Shown: positions 7,659-15,589, counted from the first letter of the stretch. The stretch is DNA of 22,245 nucleotides from an uncultured Eubacteriales bacterium (GCA_902496595.1 CABVBV010000021.1:1-22245), one strand, 5' to 3'. Numbers and translations: made by a program. Notes: generated by a model from the letters alone, not told the origin.

Positions 7659-8570
7659 ATGAAAGCCCTGTCAGCCAGACAGAAACGGCTCCCAAAAGAG
7701 CATGGACAGAGAAAACTTAAAGACCTTGCGCTCAGCCTGTGCTTTTTGGGCCCGAGCCTCATCGGGGTGCTCATATTCTTCGTCCTTCCGTTTTGCGTTG
7801 TCGTTTACTACTCGGTCATCAAAAACACAATGAACCCGGAGTTCGTCTTTTTAGACAACTTCATCGCGCTGTTCCAGAACTCTGCCTTCAGGGACGCTGC
7901 GAAGAACACGGCGACCTTCTCGGCCCTGGCCGTGCCGCTCGCGGTGGTGCTGTCGCTCGGCCTCGCGATGCTGCTCGAGGCGAGGATACCTCTCAAGAGC
8001 CAGTTCCGCACCTTTTTCCTGAGCCCGATGATGGTGCCTGTCGCCTCGGTCGTGCTTATCTGGCAGGTGCTCTTCAGCAACAACGGGGTCATCAACGAGT
8101 TCACGGCGCTCTTTGGCATCGACAAGATCGACTGGATAAAGTCCGAATATGGTCAGATCGTTCTGATGACGCTTTTCCTCTGGAAGAGCCTCGGCTACAA
8201 CATGATCCTCTTCATGTCATCCCTGGCCAACATACCAAAGGAGCTGCTCGAGGTGGCGGATGTAGAGGGAGCTTCCGAGACCTACAAGTTCTTCGCCATC
8301 AAGCTCAGGTATCTGTCGCCGACGGTGCTCTTTGTGATGATACTCTCGCTCATCAGCTCCTTCAAGGTATTCAGGGAGATATATCTGATGACGGGCGGTT
8401 ATCCTGTGAGCAGCCTGTATATGCTTCAGCATTTTATGAACAACACCTTCAAATCCCTTGACTACCAGAAGATGTCCTCTGCTGCGGTCGTGATGGCAAT
8501 TGCCATGGTCGTCATCATCGCCGTGCTTTTCAAGATAGAGGACTGGTTTGGAAAGGATGTGGAGGGATGA
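7659..8570 (+). CDS. ABC transporter permease, MalF/UgpA type
   Basis: Integral membrane subunit of a carbohydrate-type ABC importer, 303 aa. It has about six hydrophobic segments, starting with FLGPSLIGVLIFFVLPFCVVVYY. The cytoplasmic EAA loop that docks the ATPase is visible as EVADVEGASETYKFFAIKLRYLSP. Length is normal for the family. ATG 7659 is preferred over GTG 7620 because GGAGGT lies 10 bases upstream and the predicted transcript begins near 7618, leaving no ribosome site for the GTG. The stop overlaps the next gene's start in ATGA, so the two permeases are translationally coupled. No ATPase gene is nearby; Firmicutes commonly share one (MsmX/MsmK) among several such importers. Confidence 0.93.
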   Translation: MKALSARQKRLPKEHGQRKLKDLALSLCFLGPSLIGVLIFFVLPFCVVVYYSVIKNTMNPEFVFLDNFIALFQNSAFRDAAKNTATFSALAVPLAVVLSLGLAMLLEARIPLKSQFRTFFLSPMMVPVASVVLIWQVLFSNNGVINEFTALFGIDKIDWIKSEYGQIVLMTLFLWKSLGYNMILFMSSLANIPKELLEVADVEGASETYKFFAIKLRYLSPTVLFVMILSLISSFKVFREIYLMTGGYPVSSLYMLQHFMNNTFKSLDYQKMSSAAVVMAIAMVVIIAVLFKIEDWFGKDVEG

Positions 8571-9454
8571 GGAAGAAGAAATACTTCTCCAGAACGGTCA
8601 TTTTCATCATCTGCGCCGTGCTGGCGGTCATCTTCCTGCTGCCGACGCTGCTCACCATCTCAAACTCTTTCATGACGCAGTCGGAGATAAGCGCGAACTA
8701 CGGAGTCATTTTCCAGAACGCCTCCGGCTCCGGCGGCAAGACCTATGTTTCGGAGAAGGTGAATCTGAAATTCATACCGGACAAGGTCTCGCTCAACCAG
8801 TACATAACCGTTTTGCTCAAGAGTCCTGATTATCTGCTTAAGTTCTGGAACTCGGTCATCCTGGTGGTGCCCATTGTGGTGTTCCAGGTGGCGGTGGCCT
8901 CGATAGCGGCCTACGGCTTCACGCGCTGGCGCGGCAAGGTGCGGGCGGCGATATTCTTCTTTTACGTCATCCTGATGCTGATGCCGTATCAGGTGACTCT
9001 GGTGCCTAACTATCTGGTATCGGACTGGCTGGGCATATTGTATACCCGCTGGGCGATAATCCTGCCGGGCATATTCGCGCCGTTTTCGGTGTTTTTGCTC
9101 ACGAAGTTCATGCGGAGGATACCGTACTCTCTCATAGAGGCGGCGAAGATAGACGGCGCGGGGGAGTGGCAGGTATTTTCAAAGGTATGCATACCCCAGT
9201 GCCGGGCGGCGCTGTACTCGATCGCCATTCTGGTGTTCATCGACTATTGGAACATGGTCGAGCAGCCCATCGTACTGCTGAACGACGCTGAGAAGCAGCC
9301 GCTTTCGGTCTATCTCTCGACGATAAACACAGGCGAGGTCGGACTGGCCTTTGCCATTGCAACGATATACATGGTGCCGACTCTGCTGCTGTTCCTGCAC
9401 GGTGAGGAATACCTGGTGGAAGGCATCGCCACCCAGGGCTCGGTGAAGGGCTGA
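8567..9454 (+). CDS. ABC transporter permease, MalG/UgpE type
   Basis: Second membrane subunit, 295 aa, forming the heterodimeric channel with the preceding protein. The N-terminal membrane segment (VIFIICAVLAVIFLLPTLLTI) is followed by an extracellular stretch of about 60 residues (SGSGGKTYVSEKVNLKFIPDK), then five further hydrophobic segments. The EAA motif is EAAKIDGAGEWQVFSKVCIPQC. The start overlaps the upstream stop by 4 bases and GGAGGG lies directly before ATG. It is followed after 39 bases by the adaptor gene in the same direction, so one transcript is likely. Substrate cannot be read from the sequence. Confidence 0.93.
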   Translation: MRKKKYFSRTVIFIICAVLAVIFLLPTLLTISNSFMTQSEISANYGVIFQNASGSGGKTYVSEKVNLKFIPDKVSLNQYITVLLKSPDYLLKFWNSVILVVPIVVFQVAVASIAAYGFTRWRGKVRAAIFFFYVILMLMPYQVTLVPNYLVSDWLGILYTRWAIILPGIFAPFSVFLLTKFMRRIPYSLIEAAKIDGAGEWQVFSKVCIPQCRAALYSIAILVFIDYWNMVEQPIVLLNDAEKQPLSVYLSTINTGEVGLAFAIATIYMVPTLLLFLHGEEYLVEGIATQGSVKG

Positions 9455-9493
9455 GCCGATGAAGCTACATAAGAAGACGGAGGAAAACGCAAG

Positions 9494-11371
9494 ATGACTG
9501 AGCAGAAGGTCAAAAACAGGGGCTGGGTCAAGAACGTCGCCATCATATTTTTGGCGGTCATGCTCGTTCTGACTTTTTTCTCCAACACGATCATGAATAT
9601 GTCGCTGCCGGAAGCGGCGGTACAGTACGTGCAGTCGGGCGCCATCACGACCCAGATAAGGGGCACGGGCACGATCACCGCCAAGGAGACCTATGAGGTC
9701 AAGACCACGACCTCGCGCAAGGTACAGTCAGTACTGGTGACGAAGGGACAGGAGGTCAAGGTGGGCGACGTGCTCATCCTGCTTGCCGCCGGTGAGGGCA
9801 CCGAGCTGGAAGAGCTGCAGAAGCAGCTGGATGCGGCGAAGTACGCCTATCAGCAGCAGCTCATAAACATGGGCGGAGGCAACAGCGACGTTGCACGCGC
9901 TCAGGAGAAACTGCAGGAGGCCATTGCCGACAGGGACGCCAAGGCCGTGCCGTATACGGTGCAGGACATAGAGGCGGCGAAGCTGAAGCTCGAGGCGGTG
10001 AAGAAGGAATATCAGGAGCTGACCTACGTCCTTGAGGACGCTGGCGGCTATGTCGAGGGCAGCGGCGGAGACACGTTAAAGGGCCTGCGCGACGCCATGG
10101 AGGCTGCAAATCAGACGTATCAGGCGAATCTGCTCCGGTACGATAAGGACATACAGTTTATGGACAGGCTCTCCAGGTATGCCGCGTCCAACAGGATAGG
10201 CTACGATCAGGAGGAGTGTGCAGAGGCCATCGCCGCCGCTTTTGAAGCGGCGCCTCAGGGCTCGACGATAATCGGCTATTTCGGAGCTGATGCAGACAGG
10301 AACACCGTGGCGGAGCGGAACAACCTCGGCCTTGCAGGAGTGGACGTCGAGTCGTTCACCGATTCCAGCGGCAACAAGCTCGTGAACACCCTCACCAGCC
10401 AGGCGCTCGCAGACATCGCCGCAGGTTTCAAGGCGGTCAATGAGGCCAAGAACAACTATGTCACCGCAAAGGACGCCTATGATAAGGCGCTCAAGCAGGC
10501 GCAGGATCAGAACGCAGAGCTCAACCGTATGCTCACCGAAGCGAAGCGCTATATGGATTCGCTCCAGTCCGAATACGACCTGATGGTCGAGAAGAAGGCC
10601 GCCTACGACGCCGCCAAGGACGCCGTCGTCAGCTGTGAGTCCGCGCTCGAGACGCTGCTGAAAAACTCGCAGCTGTCGAATCTGGAACTCAGCAAGCAGC
10701 TCAAGGAGATTCAGTCTCTGCAGGATCAGATCGACAAGCTCAGCGCAGGCGAGAAGGATGAGAACGGCGTAGTGACCGGGGGCCAGGTGCTTTCCGAAGT
10801 GAATGGAGTCGTGAAGGACATCAACGTCTCGGCCGGCAGCAGCACAGACCCGAACTCCGCCGCCCTGACCATCGAAGTACCCGACAGGGGATACACGGTC
10901 AGCATGAGCGTGACGAACGAGCAGGCGCAGAAGGTCGTCATAGGCGACTCCGCCGAGATAAGCACGGGCTACTGGGGCGGTTCCGATATGCAGGCGAGGC
11001 TGGTGGGCGTGCGCAGCGACACCGAGAACCCGCAGTCCGGAGGCAAGCTGCTGGTCTTCGACGTGACCGGCAGCAGCATCGAGAGCGGTACGCAGGCATC
11101 CATTTCCATCGGCCAGCGCAGCCAGAACTACGATACGATAGTTCCGAACAGTGCGCTCAGGTCTGACTCTAACGGCAGTTTCGTGCTCGTGGTGGTCGCC
11201 AAGAGCAGCCCTCTCGGCAACCGATTTGTGGCGACGAGGGTGGATGTCACCGAGATCGCCAAGGACGATGTGAACACGGCCGTATCCGGCGGGCTCTCCG
11301 CCTACGACATGGTGCTGACCACGGCTACCAAGCCCGTTGAGGACGGTATGCTCGTGCGGTTGCCGGATTGA
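9494..11371 (+). CDS. HlyD/MacA-type membrane fusion (periplasmic adaptor) protein, unusually long
   Basis: 625-aa single-pass protein: a membrane anchor near residues 14-34 (NVAIIFLAVMLVLTFF), a first lipoyl/barrel half (GTGTITAKETYEVK, VLVTKGQEVKVGDVLILL), two long helical stretches with coiled-coil character (about 95-235 and 305-420) separated by about 70 residues, then the second lipoyl half (SEVNGVVKDINVSAGSST) and beta-barrel domains to the end. Typical HlyD/MacA proteins are about 350-480 aa; the extra length lies in the hairpin region. These adaptors normally pair with export ABC proteins such as MacB. Here the partner genes are importer permeases and a MacB-like protein lacking the usual membrane domain. 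GGAGG sits about 9 bases before ATG. Family assignment is solid; its role is not. Confidence 0.85.
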   Translation: MTEQKVKNRGWVKNVAIIFLAVMLVLTFFSNTIMNMSLPEAAVQYVQSGAITTQIRGTGTITAKETYEVKTTTSRKVQSVLVTKGQEVKVGDVLILLAAGEGTELEELQKQLDAAKYAYQQQLINMGGGNSDVARAQEKLQEAIADRDAKAVPYTVQDIEAAKLKLEAVKKEYQELTYVLEDAGGYVEGSGGDTLKGLRDAMEAANQTYQANLLRYDKDIQFMDRLSRYAASNRIGYDQEECAEAIAAAFEAAPQGSTIIGYFGADADRNTVAERNNLGLAGVDVESFTDSSGNKLVNTLTSQALADIAAGFKAVNEAKNNYVTAKDAYDKALKQAQDQNAELNRMLTEAKRYMDSLQSEYDLMVEKKAAYDAAKDAVVSCESALETLLKNSQLSNLELSKQLKEIQSLQDQIDKLSAGEKDENGVVTGGQVLSEVNGVVKDINVSAGSSTDPNSAALTIEVPDRGYTVSMSVTNEQAQKVVIGDSAEISTGYWGGSDMQARLVGVRSDTENPQSGGKLLVFDVTGSSIESGTQASISIGQRSQNYDTIVPNSALRSDSNGSFVLVVVAKSSPLGNRFVATRVDVTEIAKDDVNTAVSGGLSAYDMVLTTATKPVEDGMLVRLPD

Positions 11372-11380
11372 CGTATCCAT

Positions 11381-12550
11381 ATGAAACTCAAGGGATCGAA
11401 ATTCAGCCGGGCCCTGTCGGGCCCGGCAAAGCCGAAGCTGAGCCGCGGCAGGATAGTGTTCCTGTGCCTCTGCGCGGCGCTGGCGCTGTGTTGTGCAGTT
11501 TTGGGCTTCGTATATTCTAATACGGCGGACACGCTGCTGAGCCAGCAGGCGGCAGAGCGGTACAGGGGTGAGAACGAACAGAGGTTCGCCCAGGTCTCGG
11601 CATATTTTCCGACAGGAGCTGAAAAGGGCGTGTCGGAAATCCGGACTTTTCGCTCGAGCATTGACGGGAAGCTCCTGGATGTCTCGCTCGAGGCCAAGGA
11701 CGGGGCTCCTCCGCTCTGGTTCGACGCATACTGCGGCTATGGAGAGCTGACAGTCACGGGTGTCAAGGGCAGCGCCACTGTCCCGGCCACGGGAGTGGGT
11801 GGGGAGTGGTTCAGTTTCCACCAGCTGGAGCTTCGTTCCGGGGGTTACATCACCGAGGACGAGCTGATGCACGACAGGGTGATACTCGACGAGAAGCTGG
11901 CGTGGCAGCTCTTTGGCGGCTACGATCTGGCCGGGCTGACGGTCACGATCTCGGGCAAGCCTTTTGTCATCGCCGGAGTGGTGGCGATGGAGTCCGACCG
12001 TGCGAGCAGCAAGTCGCACGAGTCGAACGGCGAGCTCTTTCTGCACTTTGACGCTCTTCAGCAGCTCACCGGAGGAGACGGCTCAACTGGGATCAGCTGC
12101 TACGAATTGGTGTGCGCCGAGCCCATCTCGGGCTTCAGCCTTGGTCTGATAAAGGACGGCTTCAAAGACGCCGAGACGGTACAGAACACCGGAAGGTTCG
12201 CTCCCGGCAAGATACTCGGCCTGATCCGCAGCTTCGGCTCCAGGTCGATGCAGACCAGCGGTGTGGTGTTCCCGTACTGGGAGAACGCCGCAAGGCTCAC
12301 TGAGGACAATCTGGCGCTTATCATGGTCTGTATGCTGCTCACGGCGCTTTTGCCTGCGGGACTGATCGTGGTCTATCTCGTCAGATACGCAAGGAGGGCC
12401 TGGGTCTGGCTGCGCTGGGACTTCGGGCCGGAGGTCTGGGAGAAGTTCTCGGACAGGCTGAGGGAAAAACAGCAGTTGGCGCTCATAAAAAGGCAAAGGC
12501 GCATAGAATCAAAATGGGTCAAGGATACCAGCAACGATAAAGACGAGTAA
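11381..12550 (+). CDS. MacB periplasmic-core-like membrane protein without the FtsX transmembrane domain
   Basis: 389 aa with one N-terminal membrane segment (about 24-46, VFLCLCAALALCCAVLGFVYS), an extracellular domain of about 260 residues, one C-terminal membrane segment (about 308-334) and a basic cytosolic tail of about 50 residues. The extracellular part carries the MacB_PCD-type pattern VILDEKLAWQLFGGYDLAG...TVTISGKPFVIAGVV. True MacB/FtsX permeases have four membrane helices and end in the FtsX domain; here only two are seen. It starts 9 bases after the adaptor's stop with no recognisable ribosome site, so coupled translation is likely. A 9-bp GC stem (11406-11427) lies within codons 9-16. 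It is the last gene of the block, followed by a terminator. Function unknown; the adaptor is the obvious partner. Confidence 0.7.
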   Translation: MKLKGSKFSRALSGPAKPKLSRGRIVFLCLCAALALCCAVLGFVYSNTADTLLSQQAAERYRGENEQRFAQVSAYFPTGAEKGVSEIRTFRSSIDGKLLDVSLEAKDGAPPLWFDAYCGYGELTVTGVKGSATVPATGVGGEWFSFHQLELRSGGYITEDELMHDRVILDEKLAWQLFGGYDLAGLTVTISGKPFVIAGVVAMESDRASSKSHESNGELFLHFDALQQLTGGDGSTGISCYELVCAEPISGFSLGLIKDGFKDAETVQNTGRFAPGKILGLIRSFGSRSMQTSGVVFPYWENAARLTEDNLALIMVCMLLTALLPAGLIVVYLVRYARRAWVWLRWDFGPEVWEKFSDRLREKQQLALIKRQRRIESKWVKDTSNDKDE

Positions 12551-12552
12551 AA

Positions 12553-12586
12553 AACACCGGCTCCGTATCTGCACGGAGCCGGTGTT
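12553..12586 (+). terminator. Bidirectional terminator between convergent operons
   Basis: A perfect 14-bp stem pairs 12553-12566 with 12573-12586 around a 6-base loop. On the minus strand it is followed by a run of six T, so it ends the DUF1002 transcript well. On the plus strand the T tract is weak (TT in the stem then CTCATG), but it still closes the transport block. Confidence 0.85.
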
Positions 12587-12632
12587 CTCATGTTGATGTG
12601 CTTTCGGGCGGGAAGGCTATGCTCTTTGTTCA

Positions 12633-13493
12633 TCAGCCGAACAGGTTCTTGAAGAAGTTTACGACTGAGTTCCAGACGTTCTTGACGCTTTCAATGAAGT
12701 TGGATACGGTCTCCTTGGCCTGGCCCAGCTTGGCGATGGTATTTTGGACGGACTCGACCTTTGCCTTGAGCTCTTCCGGGTTCAATTTCTCGAGTGAGCG
12801 GCAGAGGCTTATGAGCTGGTTTATCTGAGTGTCGGTGAGGCTGACGCCGAGGTCGGAGGCGATGGAGATTATCTCTGCCCTGAGCTCGTCGTCAGTCATG
12901 TTTTTTGTCTCGTCGAGCAGCAGCTTGAGCTCGTTGACTATCTCCACCGAGTCATAGCTGCCTATCTGCTCCGCGAGTTCCGCCGTCAGGGTGAGCTCCT
13001 GCGTGCTGACCAGCTTGGCCGCCTCGTCCAGCTCTTTACCCGTGATGTCCTCGTATGCCAGGTACACGCCCGTCAGCGCGGCGGTGCCGGAGACTTCAAA
13101 CGGGGCGGCGACGATTATCTTCGCGTCCGTTATGCCCGCCGTCGCCAGCGCCGAGACGTACATCTGAGCGGTACACCAGTTGATGTTCGAGGTCGTGACG
13201 TCCAGGCCCTCGCCCTCCTCCAGCACCTCGATATAGACGCAGGAGATGGAGTTCGTGCCTATTACGGACTCATCCACATAGCCCTCCAGGTACTTGCGCT
13301 CGTCCTCGTTCGTCACGCGCAGTTCCTTGACTTCGCCCCTCTTGACGCCGAAGTTGGCGTACACGTCGGCTATCTGCTCATCGCTCAGGTTCGCGCCTAT
13401 GACGGCACGGGCCTCCCCGGCGTCGACCGCGAGCGCGGGAACCGCGCCTATGAGCAGGCAGCAGACAAGCAATACGGAAATTAGTTTTTTCAT
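12633..13493 (-). CDS. Secreted DUF1002-family protein (YpuA-like)
   Basis: 286 aa with an N-terminal secretion signal, MKKLISVLLVCCLLIGAVPALA, cleaved probably after ALA. The body matches DUF1002: LSDEQIADVYANFG, VTNEDERKYLEGYVDE, SCVYIEVLEEGEGLDV, NINWCTAQMYVSALATAGI and the hallmark VAAPFEVSGTAALTGVYLAYE. B. subtilis YpuA belongs to this family; no biochemical function is established. The C-terminal 90 residues are amphipathic helices ending in VVNFFKNLFG. The start is ATG at 13491-13493 with GGAGG about 8 bases upstream; an upstream in-frame ATG (13544) would overlap rsmG and has no ribosome site. It lies 47 bases after rsmG on the same strand, probably co-transcribed. Confidence 0.9.
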   Translation of the reverse strand: MKKLISVLLVCCLLIGAVPALAVDAGEARAVIGANLSDEQIADVYANFGVKRGEVKELRVTNEDERKYLEGYVDESVIGTNSISCVYIEVLEEGEGLDVTTSNINWCTAQMYVSALATAGITDAKIIVAAPFEVSGTAALTGVYLAYEDITGKELDEAAKLVSTQELTLTAELAEQIGSYDSVEIVNELKLLLDETKNMTDDELRAEIISIASDLGVSLTDTQINQLISLCRSLEKLNPEELKAKVESVQNTIAKLGQAKETVSNFIESVKNVWNSVVNFFKNLFG

Positions 13494-13540
13494 TTCAAAA
13501 CCTCCATGGGTATTTGACGCGGCTGCGTCCCGAATGTTCC

Positions 13541-14242
13541 TCACAGCGGCTGCTTCGATATCCGCGCCCAGCGCCTCGGGTATTTTGCGGGCGTTTCGGC
13601 GACTTTCTTTATCACTACGGCGGCCCGGACGACATCCGTGCCGGGTATTTCATATGTCCTGATCTCCGGTTCCGCGCCGCCCAGCGTTCTGACGGCGCCC
13701 GCCGCCTCGGCGACCTCCGCGGCGCAGTCGCCGGCTTTCATCGCCAGGAACAGGCCGCCCTTCTTCACAAAGGGCAGGCAGAGCTCGCAGAGCACGTTCA
13801 GCCTGGCCACCGCACGGCTCACTGCTATATCAAAGCTCTCGCGCCACTCCTTCGGAGCCTCCTCGGCTCTCATGCAGGCGACGCTGACATTGCCGAGCCC
13901 GAGAAGCCCCACAGTCTCATCCAGAAAGTCCATCCGCTTCTGCTGGCTGTCCAGCAGGGTGAACTGCGCGTCCCTTTTCAATATCGCCATCGGGAGCCCC
14001 GGAAAGCCCGCGCCGGTGCCGACGTCGACTACCCTGCCGCCGCTGAAGTCGGCACAATCGAGAAGCGCGGCGCTGTCCAGAAAATGCAGCCTGGCCACCG
14101 GCTCCTCTCCCTCTATCGCAGTGAGATTCATCACCGCTCCAACTTCGCTGAGCCTGTCATAGTATGTTCTGAACTGTTTTACCGCATCCGCAGGCGCGGC
14201 TATGCCGAGGCTCTCAAAGCCGCTCTTCAGGATCTGCTCCAT
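13541..14242 (-). CDS. rsmG: 16S rRNA (guanine-527-N7)-methyltransferase RsmG
   Basis: Methylates G527 of 16S rRNA with S-adenosylmethionine; loss gives low-level streptomycin resistance in other bacteria. 233 aa, normal family length. Visible motifs are NLTAIEGEEPVARLHFLDS at the N-terminal side, the SAM loop VVDVGTGAGFPGLPMAIL, LLDSQQKRMDFL (motif II), and FDIAVSRAVARLNVLCELCLPFVKKGG. The start ATG follows GAGGTGAG. It has its own promoter (TTGAAA-17-TATAAT) lying inside the terminator of the upstream hydrolase gene. rsmG often sits beside mnmG or parA; neither is here. Confidence 0.96.
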   Translation of the reverse strand: MEQILKSGFESLGIAAPADAVKQFRTYYDRLSEVGAVMNLTAIEGEEPVARLHFLDSAALLDCADFSGGRVVDVGTGAGFPGLPMAILKRDAQFTLLDSQQKRMDFLDETVGLLGLGNVSVACMRAEEAPKEWRESFDIAVSRAVARLNVLCELCLPFVKKGGLFLAMKAGDCAAEVAEAAGAVRTLGGAEPEIRTYEIPGTDVVRAAVVIKKVAETPAKYPRRWARISKQPL

Positions 14243-14252
14243 TTGCTCACCT

Positions 14253-14293
14253 CAAAAAAATAATACCGGACACCAACAGGCGCCCGGTATTAT
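14253..14293 (-). terminator. Terminator of the SleB-type hydrolase gene
   Basis: On the minus strand the stem pairs plus positions 14284-14293 with 14260-14269 (ATAATACCGG/CCGGTATTAT) around a 14-base loop, followed by a T run (plus 14253-14259 is all A). The 5' arm overlaps the -10 box of the rsmG promoter. Confidence 0.8.
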
Positions 14294-14317
14294 ATCATGT
14301 TGCCGCCGCAATTTCAA
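14289..14317 (-). promoter_or_regulatory. Sigma-A promoter of rsmG
   Basis: On the minus strand TTGAAA (plus 14312-14317), a 17-base spacer, TATAAT (plus 14289-14294). The -35 abuts the stop codon of the upstream gene. Start is predicted near 14282, about 40 bases before rsmG. Confidence 0.75.
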
Positions 14318-15250
14318 TCACGCATAGAAATCGTGGTCGCCGATGCTGGTGACGTAAGTCCTGGTCTGCCTGAACCAGCCTGACACACCGATGTCCGGGT
14401 TCACAAAATACAGGCTGCCGCCAACGATGTCATAGCCCTCGAGGCAGAGCTTCGCCGCGATGACGCACTCTTCCGTGGGCTCGAGATAAATGCTGCCCGT
14501 CTCCGTCGGGGAGAACTGCACGCCGTAGCGCCTGTCGAAGACGACCTCATACACCGTGTCGGGGAAAGCGCCGGAGGCCACGCGGTTCATGACCACGTCC
14601 CCGACCGCAAGCATACCCTCGAGCGGCTGATTGCCCGACTCCGCGTAGATTATGCGCGAGAGCCAGTATACGTCGTCCTCATCGTAGAACTCATCCCCGG
14701 ATACGAGCGGCTCCGGCTCGGTGATGTCCACGTTTATGCTGTCTGAAGCGCTGTCCCAGATGACGTCAAAGCCGAAGAGCCTGCCCAGCTCGCTCAGAGG
14801 CCAGAGCCTCTCACCCTCATCCTCCGCGAGCCCGCCGTCGAGATAGAAATACCTTCCCGATACGCAGAAGTATTCCTCCGACTCCGCCAGCTCCAACTTC
14901 AGCCCGCCGAGACAGAGCCCGTCCTCGTCAAAGTCCAGCCCGGTCGCCTCGGCAAATTCGCCGAGGGAGATCCTGGCCTTGTCGTCCACCAGCCGGCAGC
15001 TGCCGAAAAGCGCCCCGTTTATGTACAGCGGAACCAGCCTCAGCCCGCTTTCCGTCCGCTCCGGCTCAGGCTCGTCCGGCGCGTCCGTCACGACATCGTC
15101 CGCCGCCTCGGCCTCGATGTCCAGCTCCCAGGCAGGAGGATGGTATATCGCATCCGCACCGCCCTTCATGACGAAGGAGCCGCTCACCGTGAGGCACAGC
15201 AGACAGGTCGCCGCGAGCAGGACTATATTCATTTTCCTGTTTCTGGCCAT
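14318..15250 (-). CDS. Cell wall hydrolase, SleB type (Hydrolase_2), with N-terminal stalk domain
   Basis: 310 aa. Starts MARNRKMNIVLLAATCLLCLTVSGS, a signal or membrane anchor, then an acidic linker. About residues 70-175 resemble the copper-amine-oxidase N-terminal (stalk) domain (YINGALFGSCRLVDDKARIS, WPLSELGRLFGFDVIWDSAS). The C-terminal 120 residues are a SleB-like lytic domain: WLSRIIYAESGNQPLEGMLA with the probable catalytic Glu, GDVVMNR, QFSP, GGSLYFVNP, IGDHDFY. Such enzymes cleave cortex or vegetative peptidoglycan; this domain order is common in clostridial proteins called cell wall hydrolases or SleB. ATG at 15248-15250 is chosen because AGGTG precedes it by 4-5 bases; upstream ATGs add 6-28 residues with no signal peptide. 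The exact target (cortex or wall) is not determinable. Confidence 0.87.
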   Translation of the reverse strand: MARNRKMNIVLLAATCLLCLTVSGSFVMKGGADAIYHPPAWELDIEAEAADDVVTDAPDEPEPERTESGLRLVPLYINGALFGSCRLVDDKARISLGEFAEATGLDFDEDGLCLGGLKLELAESEEYFCVSGRYFYLDGGLAEDEGERLWPLSELGRLFGFDVIWDSASDSINVDITEPEPLVSGDEFYDEDDVYWLSRIIYAESGNQPLEGMLAVGDVVMNRVASGAFPDTVYEVVFDRRYGVQFSPTETGSIYLEPTEECVIAAKLCLEGYDIVGGSLYFVNPDIGVSGWFRQTRTYVTSIGDHDFYA

Positions 15251-15323
15251 TGTACACCTCAGTTTGTCCATGCCCATGTTACGCCTGCCCGCGCACGCGG
15301 GCTTTCGTAACTCTTCTGCAATA

Positions 15324-15353
15324 ATTATAGTCAAAAATGCAAGATAAATTCAA
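15324..15353 (-). promoter_or_regulatory. Promoter of the SleB-type hydrolase gene
   Basis: Minus-strand TTGAAT (plus 15348-15353), 18-base spacer, TATAAT (plus 15324-15329). It gives a leader of about 65 bases. It looks sigma-A-like rather than forespore sigma-G. Confidence 0.65.
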
Positions 15354-15589
15354 TCGGCATATTAGACAAACAAGGTTTCCTAATTTTAATTATAGTTAAC
15401 AACAGCACCACATCATATGGATAAATTGAGCGAAAAATGTCGAATCAATCTACATATTGTGTTGTGCTTTGTGCCGAAGTTTTCAGTTTCGACGGAAATC
15501 GACTTAAATTTTTTTGCAATTACGCAAGTTCGAGTGACAAAAAGCTCGAATTTTGTTACCTTTGTAATGATTTCGAGATATTATGTAAA
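15354..15589. other. AT-rich non-coding gap with clustered TCGA sites
   Basis: Much lower GC than both sides. I see no convincing gene; a 67-codon plus-strand frame (15417-15620) lacks a ribosome site and runs into the TSCPD gene. TCGA occurs six times (15440, 15489, 15499, 15530, 15546, 15573). TTCGAG 15529-15534 faces CTCGAA 15545-15550. A minus-strand TATAAT also lies at 15389-15394 without a clear -35. Confidence 0.5.

Noticed and set aside
10076..12046. 656-codon minus-strand open frame spanning adaptor and MacB-like genes
   Set aside because: It crosses two well-supported genes on the other strand and has no recognisable domain; a GC-skew artefact.
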